Assembly (NCBI RefSeq): GCF_005670685.2
Contig: NZ_CP062008.1
Span: 4,836,001 to 4,900,000, forward strand
Source of the DNA: Mycolicibacterium mucogenicum DSM 44124
GTDB taxonomy: Bacteria > Actinomycetota > Actinomycetes > Mycobacteriales > Mycobacteriaceae
DNA length: 64,000 nucleotides
Direction: 5' to 3'
In this document: positions 59,135 to 64,000 of the stretch, piece by piece
Layout: each line of letters begins with the position of its first letter
How positions within the stretch are numbered: position 1 is the first letter of the stretch
Notes under the pieces: model-generated
Told to the model about the DNA's origin: nothing
The model's database searches: none
The model's input: only the letters and a program-made list of their open reading frames with translations
Made by a program: the position numbers and the translations under genes

Positions 59135-60463
59135 CTATACGGCGCTCAGCGCATCGTCCAGAATGTCCAGCCCGCGCTTGGCGTCGTCGATGCTGATGTT
59201 GCACGGCGGCACCAGGTGGAAGCGGTTGTAATTCATGAACAGCAGCAGGCCGTTCTGCTTGGCCCGCGCGTTGATGGCGCCCATCTCGGGCGACGACCCA
59301 CCGTACGGAGCCAGCGGCTCCTTGGTGGCGCGGTCCTTGACCAGCTCGACCGCCCAGAAAACACCCAGACCACGGACGTCGCCGATGATGTCGTGCTTCT
59401 CGGCCAGCGCCGCCAGGCCCGGACCGAAGACATCGGTGCCGATCAGTTCGGCGTTCTCGACGATCTTCTCGTCGCGCATCGCGGTGATGGTCGCGACGGA
59501 TGCCGCACACGCCAGCGGGTGGCCCGAGTAGGTGAGCCCGCCGCCGTACGGCTGGTCCAGGAAGCGCTGGAGGATCTTGTCGCTGACGATGACGCCGCCG
59601 AGCGGGACGTAGCCGGAGTTGACGCCCTTGGCGAAGGTGATGAGGTCGGGGGTGACGCCGTAGTTGTCCAGCGCGAACCACTTGCCGGTGCGGCCGAAGC
59701 CGGCCATGACCTCGTCGAGGATCATCACGATGCCGTACTGGTCGCACAGCTCGCGCACGCCCTGCAGGTAGCCGGGCGGCGGCGGCATGATGCCGACGGT
59801 GCCGGGCACCGACTCGAGGATGATCGCGGCGAACGCCGACGGGCCCTCGAACTCGATGACCGACCGCAGGTGCGCCAGGGCGCGCTCGGACTCTTCCTCC
59901 TGCGTCAGCGAATTGAACTGGCTGCGGTACAGGAAGGGCCCGAAGAAGTGCGTGGTGCCCTCGGTGCCGTAGTCGTTGCCCCAGCGGCGGACGTCGCCGG
60001 TCAGGTTGACCGTCAGCGCGGTGCCACCGTGGTAGCTGCGGTACGTCGACAGCGTCTTGTAGCGGCCGGTGTACACGCGGGCCATACGGATGGCGTGCTC
60101 GACGGCGTCGGCGCCGCCGTTGGTGAAGAACACCCGGTTGAAGCCCTCGGGCGCGACCTGGCAGATCAGGTCGGCAGCCGTGGCGCGGGCCTCGTTGGCG
60201 TGCTGCGGCGCGATGGTGCACAGCTTGGCGGCCTGCTCGGCGATGGCGGCGACGACCTTGGGGTGCTGGTGGCCGATGTTGGTGTAGACGAGCTGGCTCG
60301 AGAAATCGAGGAGACGGTTGCCGTCACCGTCGATGAGGTAGCTGCCCTCGGCGCCGGTGAAGACCATCGGGTCGAGCTTTCCCTGGGCCGACCACGAGTG
60401 GAATACGCGGCTGCGCTCCAGGTCATAGATCCGGCGGGCGTCAGCGTTGGCGGGCGCAGGCAT
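59135..60463 (-). CDS. Class III PLP aminotransferase
   Basis: A 442-residue omega-type aminotransferase. Marks are LLDFSSQLVYTNIGHQHPKVVAAI (~50-73), VFFTNGGADAVEHAIRMAR (~112-130), TYRSYHGGT (~141), MILDEVMAGFGRTGKWFA (~248-265) and the PLP lysine in LITFAKGVNSGYVPLGG (~278-294). It transfers an amino group between an amine or amino acid and a keto acid; the substrate is not readable. M. tuberculosis Lat (lysine aminotransferase) and beta-alanine:pyruvate types are relatives. Confidence 0.9.
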   Translation of the reverse strand: MPAPANADARRIYDLERSRVFHSWSAQGKLDPMVFTGAEGSYLIDGDGNRLLDFSSQLVYTNIGHQHPKVVAAIAEQAAKLCTIAPQHANEARATAADLICQVAPEGFNRVFFTNGGADAVEHAIRMARVYTGRYKTLSTYRSYHGGTALTVNLTGDVRRWGNDYGTEGTTHFFGPFLYRSQFNSLTQEEESERALAHLRSVIEFEGPSAFAAIILESVPGTVGIMPPPPGYLQGVRELCDQYGIVMILDEVMAGFGRTGKWFALDNYGVTPDLITFAKGVNSGYVPLGGVIVSDKILQRFLDQPYGGGLTYSGHPLACAASVATITAMRDEKIVENAELIGTDVFGPGLAALAEKHDIIGDVRGLGVFWAVELVKDRATKEPLAPYGGSSPEMGAINARAKQNGLLLFMNYNRFHLVPPCNISIDDAKRGLDILDDALSAV

Positions 60464-60590
60464 GCATTCCTCCTCGAAGATGAATCAGCGGGTTACGGGC
60501 TGGTGTGCGACACCGCATCGCCGCCGCTACCGGTCGGTAACTTTACTCGCTCCCCTGGCCACCCCAACCACGATGGCGCACGATGGGGAC

Positions 60591-60971
60591 ATGCAGATTC
60601 CGCAGTCGGTCGCGCGCTTCAACCGCCGGGTCACCAACCCCATCCAACGGCTGTGGGCCGGCCGCGCGCCGACGTTCGGCATCCTCGAGCACGTCGGGCG
60701 CAAGTCCGGCAAGCCGTTCCGCACGCCGCTGACGGTGTTCACCACCGACGAGGGCTTCGCCGTCCTGCTGACCTACGGCCCCGACCGCGACTGGCTCAAG
60801 AACATCACCAAGGCCGGCGGCGGCAAACTGACCCGGCGCGGCCAGACGTACGACGTCGTCGACCCGCGCGTGGTGAGCAAGGAAGAAGCCGCCCCGCTCA
60901 TCACCGGAGCGCTGCGTAAAGTGTTTCCGCGCTTGCCTTTTGAGCAGGCCGTGCTGTTGCGCCGGGCTTAG
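60591..60971 (+). CDS. DUF385/F420-dependent nitroreductase-family protein
   Basis: A 126-residue split-barrel protein: PIQRLWAGRAPTFGILEHVGRKSGKPFRTPLTVF (~16-49), with the full GRKSG and RTP deazaflavin-binding elements, then VLLTYGPDRDWLKNITKAGGGKL (~57-79). Probably reduces a quinone-like or other acceptor with F420H2, or binds F420. The ATG at 60591 is used; no strong ribosome site is present. Its stop overlaps the convergent CMD gene by 4 bases. Confidence 0.85.
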   Translation: MQIPQSVARFNRRVTNPIQRLWAGRAPTFGILEHVGRKSGKPFRTPLTVFTTDEGFAVLLTYGPDRDWLKNITKAGGGKLTRRGQTYDVVDPRVVSKEEAAPLITGALRKVFPRLPFEQAVLLRRA

Positions 60972-61360
60972 TCCGGCCGCGTCTCGTCGAGCACCTGCTG
61001 CACCACGCGCATCGCGCTCAGCGCCGCGGGCGCGCCGCAGTAACCCGTGGCGTGGATGATCGCCTCGACGATCTCGTCACGGGTGAGGCCGTTGTTGAGG
61101 CCGCCCCGGACGTGGCCTGCCAGCTCCTCGTGGGCGCGCAGGGCCGTCAGCATGCCGAGGTTGAGCAGGCTGCGGTCGCGGCGGCTCAGGCCCGGCCGGT
61201 TCCACACCGCATCCCAGACATGTTCGGTGACGAAGCGCTGGATCGGCTCCGACTCGGTGCCAAGGGTGCGGGCCAGGGCGCGGTCGACGAACTCGTCGCC
61301 CATCACCTGACGGCGGGTGGTGATTCCGGCGTCGAATGCCGAAGCAGGCTCGCTGGTCAT
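60968..61360 (-). CDS. Carboxymuconolactone decarboxylase-family protein
   Basis: A 130-residue helical protein of the CMD/AhpD-like fold: TTRRQVMGDEFVDRALA (~14-30), SRRDRSLLNLGMLTALRAHEELAGHVRGGLNNGLTRDEIVEAIIHATGYCGAPAAL (~59-114). The single cysteine in TGYCGAPAA and the histidine-glutamate pattern match gamma-carboxymuconolactone decarboxylase rather than CxxC-bearing AhpD. No aromatic-degradation genes are nearby, so the real substrate is open. Confidence 0.87.
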   Translation of the reverse strand: MTSEPASAFDAGITTRRQVMGDEFVDRALARTLGTESEPIQRFVTEHVWDAVWNRPGLSRRDRSLLNLGMLTALRAHEELAGHVRGGLNNGLTRDEIVEAIIHATGYCGAPAALSAMRVVQQVLDETRPD

Positions 61361-61515
61361 CTCTGGCCTTTCTCTCGATATGGCTGCGGCAGACCGTAGC
61401 GCAGCGCCGCCGGGACCGAATTCGGTGAACAGAACGCGATACCGCTCGCGAGTGACCCAGCTCTCAATTAGGTTCTGCGCTATCTGCTCACAGTCAATTG
61501 TCAGGAGTGCCCTCG

Positions 61516-61857
61516 GTGCCCGAAACCGACCGTCCCGAGAGGGTTGCCCCCACCGGGGAGCAGTTCCTCGCCATGCAGGCCAGCCCCGAGTTCCAGGAAC
61601 TGCGAACCAGACTGCGCCGCTTCGTGTTTCCGATGACCGCGTTCTTCCTGGTGTGGTACGGCCTCTACGTCGCGCTCGGCGCCTTCGCCCATGACTTCAT
61701 GGCCATCCGGGTGTTCGGCAACATCAACGTCGGGCTGCTGATCGGTCTGGGCCAGTTCCTGACGACGTTCGTGATCACCGGGCTGTACGTGCGCTTCGCC
61801 AACCGGGAGCTCGACCCGCGCGCTGCCGCCATCCGCGAAGAACTCGAGGGCGCATGA
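61516..61857 (+). CDS. DUF485 small membrane protein, partner of the acetate symporter
   Basis: 113 residues: LAMQASPEFQELRTRLRRFVFPMTAFFLVWYGLYVAL (~18-54), then FGNINVGLLIGLGQFLTTFVITGLYVRFANRELDP (~66-100), the two-span DUF485 pattern (YjcH-like). DUF485 proteins are usually encoded just before ActP-type sodium/solute symporters. The GTG at 61516 has AGGAG eight bases upstream and is preferred over TTG 61498 and GTG 61507. Its stop overlaps the actP start (ATGA). Confidence 0.88.
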   Translation: MPETDRPERVAPTGEQFLAMQASPEFQELRTRLRRFVFPMTAFFLVWYGLYVALGAFAHDFMAIRVFGNINVGLLIGLGQFLTTFVITGLYVRFANRELDPRAAAIREELEGA

Positions 61858-63488
61858 TGAACACCACCGTGCTCGCCGCCGCCACCGTCGGCAACCCCGT
61901 CGCCAACATCGGCATCTTCAGCGTGTTCGTCGTCGTCACGATGGTCGTGGTCATCAAGGCCAGCAAGCGCAACGCCACCGCCGACGAGTTCTTCACCGGC
62001 GGCCGCGGCTTCTCCGGCCCGCAGAACGGCATCGCCATCGCCGGCGATTACCTGTCGGCCGCGAGCTTCCTCGGCATCGCCGGCGCCATCGCCGTCTACG
62101 GCTATGACGGCTTCCTGTACTCCATCGGCTTCCTGGTCGCCTGGCTCGTCGCGCTGCTGCTGGTCGCCGAATTGCTGCGCAACACAGGCAGATTCACCAT
62201 GGCCGACGTGCTGAGCTTCCGGCTCAAGCAGCGGCCGGTCCGGTTGGCCGCAGCCACCTCGACGCTGACGGTGTCGCTGTTCTACCTGCTGGCCCAGATG
62301 GCGGGGGCGGGCGGTCTGGTCGCGCTGCTGCTCGACGTGAAGAGCCGGGGCGGCCAATCGATCGTCATCGCCGTCGTCGGCGTGCTGATGATCGTCTACG
62401 TGCTGGTCGGCGGTATGAAGGGCACCACGTGGGTGCAGATCATCAAGGCCGTGCTGCTGATCACCGGCGCCGCCCTGATGACGGTCATGGTGCTCGGCAA
62501 GTTCGGGTTCAATTTCTCCGACATCCTCGGTTCGGCGCAGTCGGCCATCTCGCACGCCACCACCAAAGGCGTCTCCAGCCGCGACGTCCTGGCGCCCGGC
62601 GCGCAGTACGGCGGATCGCTCACCTCGAAGATCAACTTCGTCTCACTGGCGCTGGCGCTGGTGCTGGGCACCGCGGGCCTGCCGCACGTGCTGATGCGCT
62701 TCTACACCGTGCCGACCGCGAAAGAGGCGCGGCGGTCAGTCGTTTGGGCCATCGCGCTGATCGGCGCCTTCTACCTGTTCACGTTGGTGCTCGGCTATGG
62801 CGCCGCCGCCCTCGTCGGCCCGGACCGCATCCTCAAGGCAGCCGGCGGCGTGAACTCCGCGGCGCCGCTGCTGGCATTCGAACTCGGCGGGGTGATCCTG
62901 CTGGGCGTCATCTCGGCGGTGGCGTTCGCGACGATCCTCGCGGTCGTGGCGGGCCTGACCATCACGGCTTCGGCATCCTTCGCGCATGACATCTACGCGT
63001 CAGTTCTCAAGTCCCACAAGGTGACCGAGGAGGAGCAGGTCCGGGTCTCCCGGATCACCGCAGTGGTGCTGGGCGTGTTCGCGATCGGGCTCGGCATCCT
63101 CGCCAACGGTCAGAACGTCGCGTTCCTGGTGGCCCTGGCGTTCGCCGTGGCGGCCGCGGCCAACCTGCCGACGATCCTGTACTCGCTGTACTGGAAGCGG
63201 TTCAACACCCGCGGTGCGCTGTGGAGCATGTACGGCGGCCTGATCTCGACCATCGTGCTGATCGTGTTCTCCCCCGCCGTGTCGGGCAGCAAGACCGCGA
63301 TGATCCCGGGTGCGGACTTCGCGTATTTCCCGCTGGCCAACCCGGGCATCGTGTCCATCCCGCTGGCATTCGTGCTCGGCATCATCGGCACGCTGACATC
63401 GTCGGACACCGGGGATCCCGAACTGGCCGCCGAGATGGAAGTGCGGTCACTGACCGGGGTGGGCGCGGAGAAGCCCGTCGCGCACTGA
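61854..63488 (+). CDS. actP: Cation/acetate symporter ActP
   Basis: A 544-residue solute:sodium symporter with about 13 spans: TADEFFTGGRGFSGPQNGIAIAGDYLSAASFLGIAGAIA (~43-80), the family motif TAGLPHVLMRFYTVPTAKEARRSVVWA (~270-296) and FATILAVVAGLTITASASFAHDIYASVLK (~358-386). It should import acetate or a similar short monocarboxylate. ATG ATG at 61854/61857 overlaps the DUF485 stop, so the pair is translationally coupled. The C-terminus is charged (SSDTGDPELAAEMEVRS). Confidence 0.92.
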   Translation: MMNTTVLAAATVGNPVANIGIFSVFVVVTMVVVIKASKRNATADEFFTGGRGFSGPQNGIAIAGDYLSAASFLGIAGAIAVYGYDGFLYSIGFLVAWLVALLLVAELLRNTGRFTMADVLSFRLKQRPVRLAAATSTLTVSLFYLLAQMAGAGGLVALLLDVKSRGGQSIVIAVVGVLMIVYVLVGGMKGTTWVQIIKAVLLITGAALMTVMVLGKFGFNFSDILGSAQSAISHATTKGVSSRDVLAPGAQYGGSLTSKINFVSLALALVLGTAGLPHVLMRFYTVPTAKEARRSVVWAIALIGAFYLFTLVLGYGAAALVGPDRILKAAGGVNSAAPLLAFELGGVILLGVISAVAFATILAVVAGLTITASASFAHDIYASVLKSHKVTEEEQVRVSRITAVVLGVFAIGLGILANGQNVAFLVALAFAVAAAANLPTILYSLYWKRFNTRGALWSMYGGLISTIVLIVFSPAVSGSKTAMIPGADFAYFPLANPGIVSIPLAFVLGIIGTLTSSDTGDPELAAEMEVRSLTGVGAEKPVAH

Positions 63489-63524
63489 CCTTCGACCGCC
63501 GCTCACGGACTGATGGTTCAGGTG

Positions 63525-64000
63525 TCAGGCGAGGGCCCGCTGGGACCGCGGAGATGTCGTCGTTCCGCCTTCTGACTCCCAACGCTCTTGAGCGTTGGAC
63601 GCCTGCGTCCGCGTGGCGCGGTCTCGTGGGCTGATCATGAGCAGCCCGTCGACCGTGCCGGCGTTGCCGGATTGGGCTGCGGTCATCATGGTGGCGTGGG
63701 CGTCGCCGGGGTCGGTGCGCGGCGGGATCACCAGCAGTATCAGCCGATCGCGGTCGTCGTCGAGGCCGCGAACTTCGATGGTGTTGCGCGGCTGAAGCCG
63801 GTACCCGTCCAGACGTACCGCGCGGCCACCGGTGGTGAGCTTGCGAGGCGCATTCGCCCAGGAGTTCAGGCGATAGGACACGCGGTCAATGCGGCCCAGC
63901 CGCACCGACAGCACCGCCAACAAATCCGGCAGCTCGTGGGTCAGGTCATCGCTGCGCGGCCACCACGCCCCGTCGACGTATCCACCATGCGGCGCTTTGG
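63525..64000 (-). CDS. DUF5994-family protein (5' end beyond window)
   Basis: 158 codons are visible to the right edge and the frame stays open. The upstream part reads APHGGYVDGAWWPRSDDL, the hallmark of DUF5994, followed by LPDLLAVLSVRLGRIDRVSY, RLDGYRLQPRNTIEV and LILLVIPPRTDPGDAHATMM. The last ~35 residues are hydrophilic. Function of the family is unknown. It is convergent with actP, 36 bases away. Confidence 0.85.
   Translation of the reverse strand, partial: KAPHGGYVDGAWWPRSDDLTHELPDLLAVLSVRLGRIDRVSYRLNSWANAPRKLTTGGRAVRLDGYRLQPRNTIEVRGLDDDRDRLILLVIPPRTDPGDAHATMMTAAQSGNAGTVDGLLMISPRDRATRTQASNAQERWESEGGTTTSPRSQRALA

Noticed and set aside
1..64000. tRNA, rRNA and insertion-sequence genes
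   Set aside because: I saw no cloverleaf-like gene, ribosomal sequence or transposase motif in the window by eye; a covariance-model search was not possible.

Overview
The window is high-GC actinobacterial DNA and almost certainly chromosome from a mycobacterium (Mycobacterium/Mycolicibacterium; species not determined). The evidence is gene content and order. Read right to left, the genes follow the M. tuberculosis Rv0524-Rv0563 neighbourhood: hemL, phosphoglycerate mutase, ccs genes, Rv0530-like ATPase, menA, MTA phosphorylase, menE, DUF3349, pitA, VOC, SDR, menB, fadD8, amidohydrolase, menC, bpoC, menD, DUF3592 protein, mgtA, menG, menJ, grcC1, htpX. A PPE protein, F420-type DUF385 proteins, many 4-bp start/stop overlaps and many probably leaderless promoters fit the same assignment.

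Layout. 0-3.2 kb: XRE-cupin regulator (cut by the left edge), zinc alcohol dehydrogenase, APC permease. 3.2-4.5 kb: a Cys-rich DUF1326 gene whose promoter lies between two CsoR-type palindromes, then an array of five 59-bp repeats. 4.5-17.2 kb: htpX, polyprenyl diphosphate synthase, menJ, menG, a CobW GTPase, mgtA, menD, bpoC and accessory genes. 17.2-28.2 kb: a one-strand block with all the core genes of isonitrile lipopeptide (INLP, chalkophore) biosynthesis: PPE, TauD-type isonitrile-forming oxidase, FcoT-type enzyme, FadD10-type ligase, ACP and a single-module NRPS ending in a reductase. The NRPS is translationally coupled to a heavy-metal-binding (HMA) protein, followed by a GlxA-type regulator and a DJ-1/PfpI protein of the family that includes isonitrile hydratases. 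28.3-48 kb: menC, acyl-CoA ligases, amidohydrolase, GntR/MFS pair, menB, bluB, pitA operon, menE. 48-64 kb: nitronate monooxygenase, MTA phosphorylase, menA, the seven-gene hemL-ccs operon, aminotransferase, actP and a right-edge DUF5994 fragment.

Together the genes supply much of the respiratory chain: menaquinone ring, prenyl tail, methylation and saturation (menD, C, E, B, A, G, J and a GrcC-type synthase), haem precursor synthesis (hemL) and cytochrome c maturation (ccdA, resB, ccsA, TlpA-like). The INLP block, probably a copper or zinc metallophore pathway, sits in the middle of this, between bpoC and menC, which are neighbours in M. tuberculosis. The most interesting points are (1) this INLP variant with one NRPS module, a coupled HMA protein and a DJ-1/GlxA pair; (2) two near-identical ECF-type promoters driving its two transcription units; (3) the doubly CsoR-boxed DUF1326 promoter; and (4) the five-copy hairpin repeat array. 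All assignments were made by eye; no database search was run.
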